A DNA stretch of 64,000 bases, from assembly GCA_030063045.1 (NCBI GenBank), contig JAQSEB010000160.1, positions 310,001 to 374,000 of the forward strand. Reading direction: 5' to 3'. This document shows positions 19,809 through 32,740 of the stretch, piece after piece. The stretch's first letter is position 1, and every line of letters begins with the position of its first letter. Both the position numbers and the translations under genes were made by a program. The notes below the pieces were generated by a model. The model was not told where the DNA came from. It saw nothing but the letters and a program-made list of their open reading frames with translations, and did not search any database. The stretch comes from Pratylenchus scribneri (Eukaryota > Nematoda > Chromadorea > Rhabditida > Pratylenchidae).

Positions 19809-22050
19809 ATGACATTGGAGGAAGTGATTGACTTTCTTTATTCCCTTCGAAGTTATTATCTTTATGTGACTTTCTTAACTATTCCATCATTTTTGCTATA
19901 TTTATCTGAAGTGGTGGTGATAATCAAGAATAAACAATTACATAATTCCTTCAACATTCTTTTCGCTGTGCGCGCCATTCCAGTAAGCAATAAAAATACT
20001 ATTGAAAAATAAAATGAATCAAATGAATTTGATAAAATTTAAATTTTTTTTTAAAAATATTAATTAATTTTTTTTTTCCAGAATTTCCTTAAAATGTGGG
20101 GCACCATGTTCGGCTACCGTCTACCAAAAATCATCGGTGGCTTTCTTCTGCCATTCTATAAGATTCTTCCCAGTACAGTATTGGCTCTTTATTTTTTCTT
20201 ATTATATTTTTGCTTCTACGCGGATAATTTTTCCACTGCTGCAATCCAATTGAATCGATTTATTGCAATTGCTTTTCCACTGCACTATGAGAAGGTAAAT
20301 TGATTGTATAAAAATGAAGATTAAATAAAATTTATAGCAAAAATATCTTTGAGAAAATTTTAATTTAAATTATATATTTTTTTATTAAAATTACATTTTT
20401 TATTTAATTAAAAAATTATTTAAAAATTTTACCCTTAATTTTGTTCACAGATTTGGCTTTATCTTTTACCACTTTCTGTTTTGATTATTTATGGAATTCC
20501 ATTTTATTTTTCATTTTGTTTCTTTTGGAGAGAAACACAAATTGCCGTTGTTAACAATGATCCATACAATTTCAATGGCACAACATTTTCCCTTACGGGG
20601 AATACAAATGTATGTCTTACACTTTTTATTATTATTTTAAAAACCGATCATAAAATCTGATAACTATTTTCTAGAAAAATACTTTTTATATTAATAAAAT
20701 ATATATCCAGGAAATATATTTTCCTAACAATAATTTATTAATAATAAAAAAGAAATTTCTTTTTATATTAATATTTTATAATATTTTACTCTCCAACTAA
20801 AAATTGCATTATTTTTTTCCAGCAATGTTCTTTGGATAATTCATATTTGGTGAGATTGCTTTCCATCATATGTCTGATAATTTGCACTATATTGAGTTTA
20901 TCCACTATATTTCTCTACCATTATCGCAAACGACAACGCATTTTGATGAATAACAATTGGAATACTTCAGACCGAATTGAGAGAAATTTACTTATTTACG
21001 CAATGTGCACATTTGCTGGCCTAGGAATTATCACAATGTTTTTTGTAAATTTTTTTTATAATTATATTATGCCTATAGAATAGTAGTGGAAAGAGTGGAG
21101 AGATGCATTAAAAGAAATATTTTAAGTAAAAATTACTAAAATAATTAAATTAGTATTATATAATGGTAGTAAATTTAAATTTATCAATTACATTTATCAT
21201 TAAATTCAGGGAAAAAAACATTAATTTGTTATGGTGCTAGGTAATCTCCAGTCTCCACCATTCTGCAAATATAAGTTTTTGACTTCTAATAAATCAGAAA
21301 CCGGTTTTAGGCCCTACATTATACCATTTTGTAAATCTCATCGAGACGTATCGATTGGCATATAAATGTTCCAAATGTAAAAGAGTTAAACCGTTTAAAC
21401 CATATTTTTAAGTTTTTGGTTTAAAACTCTTTAATTTCTGGCTAAACCATGATAATTTATACACCATTCGATGCGTCTCGATGAGATCTACAAAATGGTA
21501 TAAGGTTTTTAGGGCCTAAACCGGTATCTGATTTATTAGAAGTCAAAAACTTATATTTGCATAATCTGTGGATATGCCCATATTTGCAGAGCCCTTTGTC
21601 TATTGTGGAGATGACCACGGACGATTCGTTATATATATCAATTATTAAAATTTATACTCTCTTTAATCATTTTCTAACTTTATTTGATTTTTTTTTATAA
21701 AACTTAGATATATTTTAGAACTTAATTTTACTAACTTTCAGCATTCCACCAACTTGCAATTCTTGCAAGTGATTGGAAATTTTAAAGAACTACGCTTTTC
21801 ACTTGACGGAATTACTCATGACAGTTGTAATATTGTTTTGCCAAGTTGGCTGATGCTCTGGGCCAGCTCCACTTTTCGGCAACAGTGGATGACGGATGTA
21901 TTGCCAAAACGGTTGAATTTATGGAAGAATGAGACAAAGACAAAAACTGTCGATATACGGTGCCGATTGCCCATACCCACTCAAACGAATGGAAACCGAC
22001 AAACGATTCCATTGCCTCTATTCTCAGTAAATCGCATTAATGTTACTTAA
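19809..22050 (+). CDS. Seven-TM chemoreceptor 2 (Srg/Srv-like)
   Basis: Five exons with phase-0 introns: 19809-19982, 20082-20294, 20451-20609, 20823-21044 and 21742-22050; 358 aa. TM1 and the LHNSFNILFAVRAI stretch are in exon 1; exon 2 has LPKIIGGFLLPFY and FSTAAIQLNRFIAIAFPLHYEK (the NRF...FP..YE signature of nematode Srg-superfamily receptors); exon 3 TM4; exon 4 TM5 and RIERNLLIYAMCTFAG TM6; exon 5 HDSCNIVLPSWLMLWASS TM7 and a basic tail. Such receptors act at the membrane of sensory neurons. Intron 4 is 697 nt and contains a foldback element. Exact class (srg, srv or relative) is uncertain. Confidence 0.87.
21264..21561. mobile_element. Foldback element F4, in intron 4 of receptor 2
   Basis: Arms start TGCAAATATAAGTTTTTGAC and its complement, and include AAACCGGTTTTAGGCC and ATCTCATCGAGACG on both sides. 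The same family, by AAACCGGTTTTAG and TCATCGAGA.GCATCGATTGG, occurs at 53317-53605 in another gene's intron. Confidence 0.8.
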
Positions 22051-22690
22051 ATTTTTTTGTTTTTATTACATTTTTTCTTTTACTTCTGATATTTTTTATT
22101 AAAATGTTGATTTATTTCATTCCAATTTCACATTGACCAATAATAAAAATTATTTAGTATAATATTAAAATATTATCATTTAAATTAAACAAATTTAATA
22201 ATTAAATTCCCATTATTTTCTTTAAGACACCCTACATTTTTATTTAGAACCCATTACTATATGCCATTTTTTAATTTTTAAAAAATTTGACTTGAAAATT
22301 TTTAAAATTTTTTATTCTTAATCTTAGCATAATTTTTGAATAAATTTTTATTTATACCTCATAATTTATTATTAAAATATTTAAAAATTGACATAAAATA
22401 TGTGGAAAATTTCGGATTGGCATGGCAATGACAAAATTTGAGTAATATCCTTTACTTTTCCGCCACAACTGCACGGATCAACAATTTTTGTTGTCAAAAA
22501 ATTTTTATTTTCATTAAGAGTTTTTATTAATGCAAAGAAAAGGCAAAAGTCATGGTGAGTATTAAAAAAATAAATTTGTTGTAAATAAAGTAAAATTTGA
22601 TGAACCCGCGCATTTTCAGAAATTAGGAATATATTCGATAATTCTTTTCTTTCGAATAAATATTTTCATTTATTGTTGTACACTCACGCA
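22051..22690. other. Non-coding 3' flank of receptor 2
   Basis: AT-rich; nothing recognised before the start of the minisatellite. Confidence 0.4.
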
Positions 22691-22694
22691 TATG

Positions 22695-24310
22695 AAGAAA
22701 AAAACATAATCAGAATTAGGCGAAAAAAAATCAGAATTTGACTAAAAACACAAAATCAGAATTAATCACAAAAAACAAAATTTGACTAAAAACACAAAAA
22801 ATCAGAATTAGGCGAAAACACAAAAAATCAGAATTAGGCGAAAATACAAAAAATCAGAATTAGGCGAAAACACAAAAAATCCGAATTAGCTAAAAACACA
22901 AAAAATCAGAATTATTTAAAAACACAAAAAATCAGAACTAACTAAAAACACAAAAAATCAGAATTAGGCGAAAACACAAAAAATCAGAATTAGGCGAAAA
23001 CACAAAAAATCAGAATTAGGCGAAAATACAAAAAATTAAAATTTGACTAAAAACACAAAAAATCCGAATTAGGCAAAAACATAAAATTCAGAATTTGACT
23101 TAAAAACACAAAAAATCAGAATTTGATTAAAAACACAAAAAATCAGAATTAGGCGAAAACACAAAAAATCAGAATTAGGCGAAAACATAAAAAATCAGAA
23201 TTAGGCGAAAACACAAAAAATCAGAATTAGGCGAAAACACAAAAAATCAGAATTAGGCGAAAACATAAAAAATCAGAATTAGGCGAAACACAAAAAATCA
23301 GAATTAGGCGAAAACACAAAAAATCAGAATTAGGCGAAAACATAAAAAATCAGAATTAGGCGAAACACAAAAAATCAGAATTAGGCGAAAACACAAAAAA
23401 TCAGAATTAGGCAAAAACACAAAAAATCCGAATTAGGCAAAAACATAAAATTCAGAATTTGACTTAAAAACACAAAAAATCAGAATTTGACTAAAAACAC
23501 AAAAAATCAGAATTAGGCGAAAACACAAAAAATCAGAATTAGGCGAAAACATAAAAAATCAGAATTAGGCGAAAACACAAAAAAATCAGAATTAGGCGAA
23601 AACACAAAAAATCAGAATTAGGCGAAAACATAAAAAATCAGAATTAGGCGAAACACAAAAAATCAGAATTAGGCGAAAACACAAAAAATCAGAATTAGGC
23701 GAAAACACAAAAAATCAGAATTAGGCGAAAACACAAAAAATCAGAAATAGGCGAAAACACAAAAAAAATCAGAATTAGGCGAAAACACAAAAAATCAGAA
23801 TTAGGCGAAAACATAAAAAATCAGAATTAGGCGAAACACAAAAAATCAGAATTAGGCGAAAACACAAAAAATCAGAATTAGGCGAAAACACAAAAAAATC
23901 AGAAATAGGCGAAAACACAAAAAATCAGAATTAGGCGAAAACATAAAAAATCAGAATTAGGTGAAACACAAAAAATCAGAATTAGGCGAAACACAAAAAA
24001 TCAGAATTAGGCGAAAACACAAAAAATCAGAATTAGGCGAAAACACAAAAAATCAGAAATAGGCGAAAACACAAAAAATCAGAATTAGGCGAAAACACAA
24101 AAAATCAGAATTAGGCGAAAACACAAAAAATCAGAATTAGGCGAAAACACAAAAAATCAGAATTTGACTAAAAACACAAAAAATTAGAATTAGTCAAAAA
24201 CATAAAATTCAGAATTTGACTAAAAACACAAAAAATCAGAATTTGACTAAAAACACAAAAAATCAGAATTTGACTAAAAACACAAAAAATCAGAATTAGA
24301 CGAAAACACA
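22695..24310. repeat. 26-bp minisatellite, about 60 units, carrying TTAGGC
   Basis: Units of about 26 bp read CAGAATTAGGCGAAAACAC followed by AAAAAAT. Variants with TTTGACTAAAAACAC replace TTAGGCGAAAACAC mainly at the two ends and in two inner blocks, and a one-base-short unit (GCGAAACACAAAAAATC) recurs every few units, giving a higher-order period. Most units contain one TTAGGC, the nematode telomere hexamer. Confidence 0.9.
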
Positions 24311-25044
24311 ACACAATTGGGAATTGTCATTTAAATTTCGACGCCAATTATTAATGAGATCAATATCACGGGCTGACATCATATTATTGCACTTATAAAT
24401 TCCTAATAACCTCCTTCATCACTTTAATCAAAACATTTTTATTTTGCAAAAAAAAAAAAAGAAAAATCGTCATTATACAAAAAAATAAATTAGATGAAAA
24501 TAAATACTAAAATTTGAAGGAAACAGCAACACAAAATTTTATGAAGGATTAATCTAACAAAAAAACATTAGTACATTCACAATATTCGTGCACGCAAATT
24601 AACAAATTATTTTCCAAATTAATCGTAATGGACATTGACTTTTAACATTAATAAATGTTTTTGAGAGTTAAATAAAAAAATTCGTGTATTTGATCAAAAA
24701 TATAAAACAAATAATACGGAGTACATAGATTTTAAAGGGCAAAAGATTAAAGCTGATATAAAAAAAAAGGTCATTTTGGGTGGGGGATGGTATTTAAGAG
24801 CTGATGGATAAACCAAATCTATCGTGACCTGTGGCAGTGGAAAAATGGGTACTGATTTAAAAAACCACTGTTATCCATAGACATTTTTAATGCTCATTTA
24901 AAAACTTTCATTAAAATAAGTTTATGATAACCCATTAATTGCAATGCCTTATTAGACTATATTCAAGAATTTTTAATATTATATAAATTATTATTTTTAT
25001 AACGAATTGACAAATTTGATTTGATAATTTATAGATTACTCAAA
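24311..25044. other. Intergenic and 5' flank of receptor 3
   Basis: Non-coding; repeats words seen upstream of receptor 2 (for example around 18420-18500 and 19360-19440), consistent with array duplication. Confidence 0.5.
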
Positions 25045-26963
25045 ATGGATGAGGTATTTGACTTTCTTTTTTCTCTTCGAAGTTATTATATTTATGTGAC
25101 TTTCATCATAACTACTCCATCATTTTTGCTATATTTATCGGAAGTGGTGGTGATAATCAAGCATAAACAATTGCACAATTCATTCAACATTCTTTTCGCT
25201 GTACGCGCCATTGCCGTAAGCATTAAAAAATTAAAATAAATTAAATAAATGGAAAAGCATTAAATGCATTAAAATGCTAAAGTCTATATCAATTTAAAAA
25301 TTAATCTAAAAAATTTATTAATTTTAATTTCTAAATTATATATATCTGATTTGTTATTTTACAAATCATACATATATCACATCACATCATGTAATTAATT
25401 TAAGAATTGGTTGAAAATGTTGGGTTCGGTGTTCGGCTACCGTCTACCAAGAATCATTGGCGGCTTTATTTTACCATTCTACCAGATTCTACCTAGTCAA
25501 ATATTAGCACTTTATACTTTTTTCAATTTTTTCTGCTTTTACGCTGATAATTTTTCCACTGCTGCCATCCAATTAAATCGTTTTGTTGCAATTGCTTTTC
25601 CACTACATTATGAAATGGTAATTAAATTAAATAAATGAAGATTAAATATAAATTTAAAATTTGAAGTAAAAATAATTATATATTTTTTGGTTAAAATTGC
25701 TTTTTAATTAAATAATAATTACAAAAATATTTTAAAAATTTTACCCTATACAGATTTGGCTTTATCTTTTACCACTTTCTGTTTTGATCATTTATGGAGT
25801 ACCATTTTATTTTTCATTTTGTTTCATCTTGAGAGATACACAAATTAGCATTGTTAACAATGATCCATTAAATTTCAACAGCACAACATTCTCCGTTAAT
25901 GGGGTCAAAAATGTATGTCCTACATTTTTTATTATTATTATTATTTTTAAAAATTGATAAAATGTAAATGTATTAAGCTATGATGAATATTTTCAGAAAA
26001 AAATTTTCAATTTAATAAAATTTCTAGGATATATATTTTCTTTAAAAAAATAATCTATTAATCTTCTTACCAATATCAACAATTGAGAATAGTTTAATAA
26101 AATAGAGATAATTCCAATTTTTTAAAAATTAATATATTTTTCAGCAATGCACTTTGGATAACTCATATTTGGTGAGATTATTTTCCATCATATGTTTGAT
26201 TTTATGCAGTTTATTGAGTTTATCCACTATATTTCTCTACCATTATCGGAAACGACATCGCATTTTGAATTTGAACAATAATTCGAATACTTCTTCAGAC
26301 AGAATTGAGAGGAATTTGCTTATTTATGCCATGTGCACATTTGCCGGCCTAGGAATTATCACCATATTTTTTGTAAATGATTTAAAGATATTATATTAAG
26401 CCAATATAGTTATAAATTAAAATTAATGGTAGTAAATTTAAATTAATCCATTCCATATATTACTAAATACAGAAAAAATTAATTAGATATATGGTTAGTT
26501 ACTTTTTATAATTTCATATAATATTATCTTTTATCATTTTCAATCTTTTTTTAGATTTTTTATATAATTTTATAAGATATTTATAAATTATAAGAAAAAG
26601 GAAATTTAATAAATTTAGAATTATTTATATTTATAATAATTTACTTCCTTCCAGCATTCTACCAACTTGAATTTGGGTGGAATTTTTCCCGATCTACGAT
26701 TATCACTTGACGGAATTACTCACGACAGTTGTAATATTATTTTGCCCAGTTGGCTGATGCTTTGGGCCAGCTCCACTTTGCGGCAACAATGGATGGCGGA
26801 TGTATTGCCAAAACGGTGGAATTTGTGGAAGAATGACACAAAGACAAAAACTGTCGATATACGGTGTCGACCATTGCCCACTCAAACGAATGGAAACCGA
26901 CAAACGATTCCATTGTCCCATCATAAAAGAGTATTCTTCCAGAATCGCATTACTCTTGCCTAA
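25045..26963 (+). CDS. Seven-TM chemoreceptor 3 (Srg/Srv-like)
   Basis: Exons 25045-25215, 25405-25617, 25754-25912, 26145-26372 and 26655-26963; 359 aa, all phase-0 junctions. Start ATG chosen by alignment to the MDEV/MEEV starts of the paralogues. Has LNRFVAIAFPLHYEM at the end of exon 2 (Met where the others have Lys), SDRIERNLLIYAMCTFAG in exon 4 and HDSCNIILPSWLMLWASS in exon 5. Intron 1 is almost identical to intron 1 of receptor 5 although the flanking exons differ. Looks intact. Confidence 0.87.
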
Positions 26964-27965
26964 AATTGATTTTTGTATGGATATTACAAGAAACTTTATT
27001 TTTTTTATTTCTGATATTTTAAAATTCTGATTTATTTAATTCCAATTTCACATTGTTAAGATCATTTAAATTATTTAAATATTCAAAAAAATTTTTTTAT
27101 TTTAATGTAAATTGTAAATTCCAGTTAAAAAAATTAAATTTTTTTTCTATATATTTTTAACCAAATAATTGAATTAAATCTCATAATATATTTATTAAAA
27201 TATTATAAAAATGGTAATTAAAATGTTAAAATTCTTATTGGCCAAATAGCTGGAAAATATTTTTCCATTAATAATTATTTCCTGGTACAGTACTTTTGAT
27301 CAAAATATGTTTTTATTTCCAAAGGGAAATTCAAAAGTCATCGGTAGTACAAAAATAAATTCAATGTAAATAAACAAGTTAAAATTCGATGATAAAGCCA
27401 ACGAATTAACAGAAATTAAAAATATATTGGCTTGTTTCCTTTCCTATAAATATAAATATGAAAGCACGCACATAAAGGGAATTTATAGGAACTTTAACTT
27501 AAAAATATTTATTTGAATGATAAATACAAAAAATTCCTTCATTAAATAAACACCACAAATATTTCAACTTAACTGGCCGATAGGTCAAGGCTAAAACTTC
27601 AATGTTTGCATCCTACTCAGAATCAGAATTGTTTCTCTTCATGGTACGGGATTGTTTTCCATTCGCGCACGATACAATCCCCCTGTGTTCACCGTTGACC
27701 TCTGTGAAATGAAAATGGACATTGCTCATTATGGGATAAACAAAGTTAAAAGCCAATCTCAACAATCTATTTAATAAGCTATGATTTTTCTTCCTTCACT
27801 AAATTTCTTCCTGTCATTTATTTTCTAGTTTCAGTATTCTCCTCAATTTTCACACCATTTTTCCCACATATGTTCAAAAAGGAAAAAAATATTATGGAAG
27901 AATCTTTAAAATATGGTAAAATTCTCAAAAATATTGAATCTGCCTGGGAACAAATAAAAGACAAT
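26964..27965. other. Intergenic between receptors 3 and 4
   Basis: Non-coding; the part from about 27640 resembles 30590-30800 and 33530-33760 (ACCTCTG, TTTCTTCG, TTTTTCCCA.A.ATGT words), a fragment of the duplicated intergenic unit. Confidence 0.45.
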
Positions 27966-27974
27966 GGATAATGA

Positions 27975-28225
27975 ACATTTTGTGTTTTCCCAAACATTTT
28001 GTATTTTCCCAAACATTTTGTGTTTTCCCAACATTTTGTGTTTTCCCAAACATTTTGTGTTTTTCCAAAACATTTGTGTTTTCCCAAACATTTTGTGTCT
28101 TTCCAAAACATTTGTGTTTTCACAAACATTTTGTGTTTTCCCAAACATTTTGTGTTTTCCCAAACATTTTGTGTTTTCCCAAACATTTTGTTTTTCCCAA
28201 ACATTTTATGGTCTTTCCAAAAATT
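27975..28225. repeat. 19-bp array just upstream of receptor 4
   Basis: About 13 units of CATTTTGTGTTTTCCCAAA with variants (TTTCCAAAA, TTTCACAAA). It ends about 85 nt before the ATG at 28310, so it occupies the proximal promoter/5' UTR. Confidence 0.9.
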
Positions 28226-28309
28226 TTATGTTTTTTTTTCAAATATGTAATACAAATATAATTAAAATTATAATTTTGATATATTTAAATTTATAGATAA
28301 CTCGTCTAA

Positions 28310-29840
28310 ATGGAAGAAGTGATTGATTTTCTATATTCTCTTCGAAATTACTATATTTATTTGACATTCATAATTGGTATCCCATCATTTTTGTTGTATT
28401 TATCGGAAGTGGTGTTGATAATCAAACATAAACAATTACATAATTCCTTCAACATTCTTTTCGTTGTACGCGCCATAGCCGTAAGTATTAAAAAATTAAA
28501 ATAAAATTTAAAAATATATATATATATGTATATTAAATTAATCGAAAAAATAAATAAAAATTTAATTAAGAAATATTTTTTATTAAAAATATTAATTAAT
28601 TTCACTTTAAGAATTTCCTTAAAATGTGGGGCTCGATATTCGGTTATCGTCTACCAAAAATCGTTGGCGGCTTAATTCTACCCTTCTATCAAATTCTCCC
28701 TGGCAGAATATTGGCCCTTTATTCTTTCTTATTGTTTTTCTGCTTTTACGCTGATAATTTTTCCACTGCTGCAATTCAATTGAATCGATTTATTGCAATC
28801 GCATTTCCACTACACTATGAGAAGGTAAATTTTATTTATAAATATTTTACAAATTTTATTTTTAATCGTAATCACAGATTTGGCTATATCTTTTACCTCT
28901 TTCTGTTTTGATTATTTATGGATTGCCATTTTATTTGTCATTTTGTTTCTTCTCGGTGGACACTAAATTGTTTATTGTCAGCAATGATCCGTTAAATGCC
29001 AATGGGACATCATTCGCCATTATAGGCTCTTTCACTGTATGCTGCCATTCACCCTCTTAATTTCCAAATGTAATATAATATTCAGAGCTGCCATAAGGAT
29101 AACATGAATTTGGTTACGTCACTTTCCATCTCATTTCTGATTGGTTGCACTGTATTGAGTTTATTAACAATTTTCCTTTATCTTTGGCGAAAAAGAAATC
29201 CTACATTGAACAACCATCGGACAAGATATGCCAATGCCAACAACAATAATAATTCGAATGCCTCGGACCGAATTGAGAGAAATTTGCTTATTTATGCAAT
29301 GTGCACATTTGCTGGCTTGGGAATCATTACAATATTCTTTGTAAGATAATAATAATTAATAGAAGACTAAAAGTAATTTCCTTTAACTTTTTTTTTAATC
29401 AGTTTTATAAAATATATAATTTTTCGTATTTCTTTCTAGTCATTTTAGTTTTTTTAAAAATTTTTTAAAAATTAAAAAAAATAAAAATAATACCACTTCC
29501 ATGGTTAATAAATTAAAAAATTTTTCAGAATGTTTTCGACTTGAATTTAGGCAAGAATTATCCATTGCTTATTTTGGCACTTGGCCCAATTCTTCACGAT
29601 ATTTGTAATATTGTTTTGCCGAGTTGGCTGATGCTCTGGGCCAGTTCCACTTTTCGACATAAATGGGCCACGGATGTGCTGCCAAAACGGTGGAATTTGT
29701 TTAAGAATGAGACAAAGACAAAAACCGTCAATATAATGTGCCGTCTATTGCCAACTCAAACTAATAATGGAAATCCATATACAATTCCAATACCAATTCA
29801 AAAGAGATTATTCTCGATAAATCAATTTACTGCTACTTAA
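28310..29840 (+). CDS. Seven-TM chemoreceptor 4 (Srg/Srv-like)
   Basis: Exons 28310-28480, 28612-28824, 28878-29036, 29086-29340 and 29529-29840; 369 aa. Introns 2 and 3 are only 53 and 49 nt, making this the most compact copy. Exon 4 has an extra Asn/His-rich insert (NANNNNNSN) in the third intracellular loop before SDRIERNLLIYAMCTFAG. Exon 5 has HDICNIVLPSWLMLWASS, with Ile for Ser in the otherwise invariant HDSCN. The 19-bp array lies immediately upstream. Confidence 0.87.
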
Positions 29841-31124
29841 ATTTTTTAATCATTTGGATATTATTTCTGATTTATTTAAAACTCTCTTTTTATATAATTC
29901 TAATTTCCTATATACTAAATTCTGATTTTTTGTGATCTAATTTTATATTGTATTTACTATTTATAGACTTTATAATCAATTTTTTTAGTCTATTAATTCT
30001 TTCTTCTATAATCAAAATATAATTCTTATATTTACTTACATTAATAAAAATGACTATTCAAAAGCAAAAAAAATGACCGAGAATCATATAAATTTTGCAT
30101 CAAATTTTCAAATTAAAATGATTATTAAAAATATTCCATCTAAGAATTTGTAAATGAAATAAATATTTTTCGTTTTATAACTGTAATAAATGATCTTCCG
30201 CATAAGACAAAATCAAGCATTATTCTAATTAATTTATAATTTATTATCTATACAGACGATAAATTTTCTATTCTACTTAAGTAAATATGTTTTGAAAAGT
30301 AATTATATTATTATTATAGTAATAATGAAATGTCAACAAATACTAAAATAATTAGAAAAAAATTATTTAAATTTAAAATTGTGTATTCAAAAATAATAAG
30401 GCTACCTACTTTAAATCATCGATATATTCTAAAAGGGCAACAGTGGAATTCAGGGAATTTGCATTACCACATTTTCTGACCAATCAGCTGAAGCAATCGC
30501 TGCTTGAATTTTTCAAAAAATGGGGTCCCCTTCATCCAAACATTGTTGGGAATATTGAAAAAATTATTCACGGTGTCTTAAATTCTTGTAATGGTTTTTT
30601 CTCATGTTAAGGGATTGTTTTTAATAGTCGCAGGGGATACAAATAATCATTTTGAAAATTGACCTCACACATTGAATAGTACCCAATTGGGATAAATATT
30701 TCAAGCATCTTTCTTTACGGCTTTGAATTTCTTTATTTCAATTTCTTCGAAGAATTTCGTATTCCCCTCTATTTTTTAAGAATTTTTTCCCACATATGTA
30801 CAATAAAAGGAAGTGCATATTAAATATTATAAAAGAAATATTAATTAAGTGCATTAAAATCAAAATTCTCGCAAATTTGTGCTCTGCTTAATTTATATAT
30901 AATTTAATAATTTATAAACTTCAAAATCTTTATAAAGTACATTATGGATTTAAATTCTTTAAGAATTCGATATGATAATTTCTAAGCGAAATTATTAGTA
31001 TTTTAATTAAGTATTCTGTTACTTAAAAAATATCTAAAAAATTCTATCTAGGCAATTGAGAATCGACCATTCACTAGGTAGGTATTTGATTTAAGATTTT
31101 TTGATAATTTATAGATTTTAGACA
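29841..31124. repeat. Intergenic unit, first copy
   Basis: Non-coding. Matches 32741-34653 over most of its length in the same order (for example ATAATAAGG.C.ACCTACT, CAATCGCTG.TTGAATTTT, CATTAAAATCAAAAT.CTC.CAAAT), showing that receptor plus spacer were duplicated as one unit. Ends with GATTTTAGACA before the ATG. Confidence 0.6.
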
Positions 31125-32740
31125 ATGGCATTGAATGGAGTAATTGACTTCCTTTATTCTCTTCGAAATTATTATATTTATTTGATATTCATCCTTGGTT
31201 TTCCATCATTTTTGCTATATTTATCGGAAGTGGTGGTGATAATCAAGAATAAACAATTACACAATTCATTCAATATTCTCTTCGCTGTACGCGCCATAGC
31301 CGTAATTATTAAAAAATAAAATAAATTAAATATATGGAAAAACATTAAATGTATTAAAATGCTAAAGTCTATATCAATTTAAAAATTAATCTAAAAAATA
31401 TATTAATTTTAATTTCTAAATTATATATATATATATCTGATTTGTTATTTTACAAATCATACATATATCACATCATATCATGTAATTAATTTAAGAATTG
31501 GTTGAAAATGTGGGGCTCGATGTTCGGTTACCGTCTACCAACTATCATCGGTGGCTTTGTTCTGCCCTTCTACCAAATTCTGCCTAGTCAAATATTGGCT
31601 CTTTATCCTTTTTTATTGTTTTTCTGCTTCTATGCTGATAATTTTTCCACTGCTGCCATCCAATTGAATCGATTTATTGCAATTGCTTTTCCATTACACT
31701 ATGAAAAGGTAAATTAATTGTAATAATTTTTCAAATTTTTTACTTTTAATTTTATTTTCTAGATTTGGAATTATCTTTTACCACTTTCCGTTTTGATCAT
31801 TTATGTATTACCATTTTATTTGTCATTTTGTTTCTTCTCGGAAGAAACAAAATTATTGGTTGTTAACAATGATCCATTGAATTTCAATGGCACAACATTC
31901 TCCATTACGGGAAATACAAATGTATGTTCTAAATTTTATTATTATTATTATTTTTTAAAAATGATCAAATTCAAATTATGAATGTATTTCAGCAATGCAC
32001 TTTGGATAATGCATATTTAGTGAGATTATTTTCCATCATATGTTTGATCTTATGCTCTGTTTTGAGTTTATCCAATATAATTCTCTACCATTATCGGAAA
32101 CGACAACGCATTTTGAATTTGAACAATAATTCGAATGTTTCGGACCGAATTGAGCGGAATTTGCTAATTTATGCAATGTGCACATTTGCTGGACTCGGAA
32201 TTATCTTCATGTTCTTTGTAAGATATTTATAAATAAAAAATTGCCAATAATTTTCTCCATTTTTTTATTTTAAAGCAAAGTTCACAATTTTATTAAATTT
32301 GATCAATTTTTATAGTGCTTTTAATTATTTATCATTTTAGATTTTTTTTTAAAATAATTTATAAAAACGAACAATTTTAAATCCAGTTCCATGGATATTG
32401 TGGACAACAAATAAAAAAATGTTCCTTTCAGAATTCCCTCAGCTTGAATTTGGGCGGAAATTATGTAATGCTTATTTTGTCACTCGACCCAATTATTCAC
32501 GACAGTTGCAATATTATTTTGCCGAGTTGGCTGATGCTCTGGGCCAGCTCCACTTTTCGGCAAAAATGGGCCACGGATGTGCTGCCAAAACGGTGGAATT
32601 TATGGAAGAATGAGACAAAGACAAAAATCGTCAATTTAACTTGCCGTCCAATGCCCACTCAAACAAATGCAAACCCTAACACAATTCAAATACCAATTCA
32701 AACGAAATTATTCACAATAAATCATTTTACTACTACATAA
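31125..32740 (+). CDS. Seven-TM chemoreceptor 5 (Srg/Srv-like)
   Basis: Exons 31125-31301, 31496-31708, 31763-31921, 31993-32217 and 32432-32740; 360 aa, phase-0 junctions throughout. Carries all family signatures: LHNSFNILFAVRAI, FSTAAIQLNRFIAIAFP, SDRIERNLLIYAMCTFAG, HDSCNIILPSWLMLWASS. The tail LPTQT region of the other copies reads MPTQTNANPNTI. GATTTTAGACAATG at the start is identical in receptor 6. Looks intact. Confidence 0.87.

Noticed and set aside
22695..24310. CRISPR-like array because of regular repeats
   Set aside because: Units are contiguous with no unique spacers, and the surroundings are eukaryotic; it is a minisatellite.
27818..28296. Six long open frames on both strands across the CATTTTGTG array
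   Set aside because: They are translations of a 19-bp tandem repeat whose length pattern keeps all frames open; no splice signals or conserved start.
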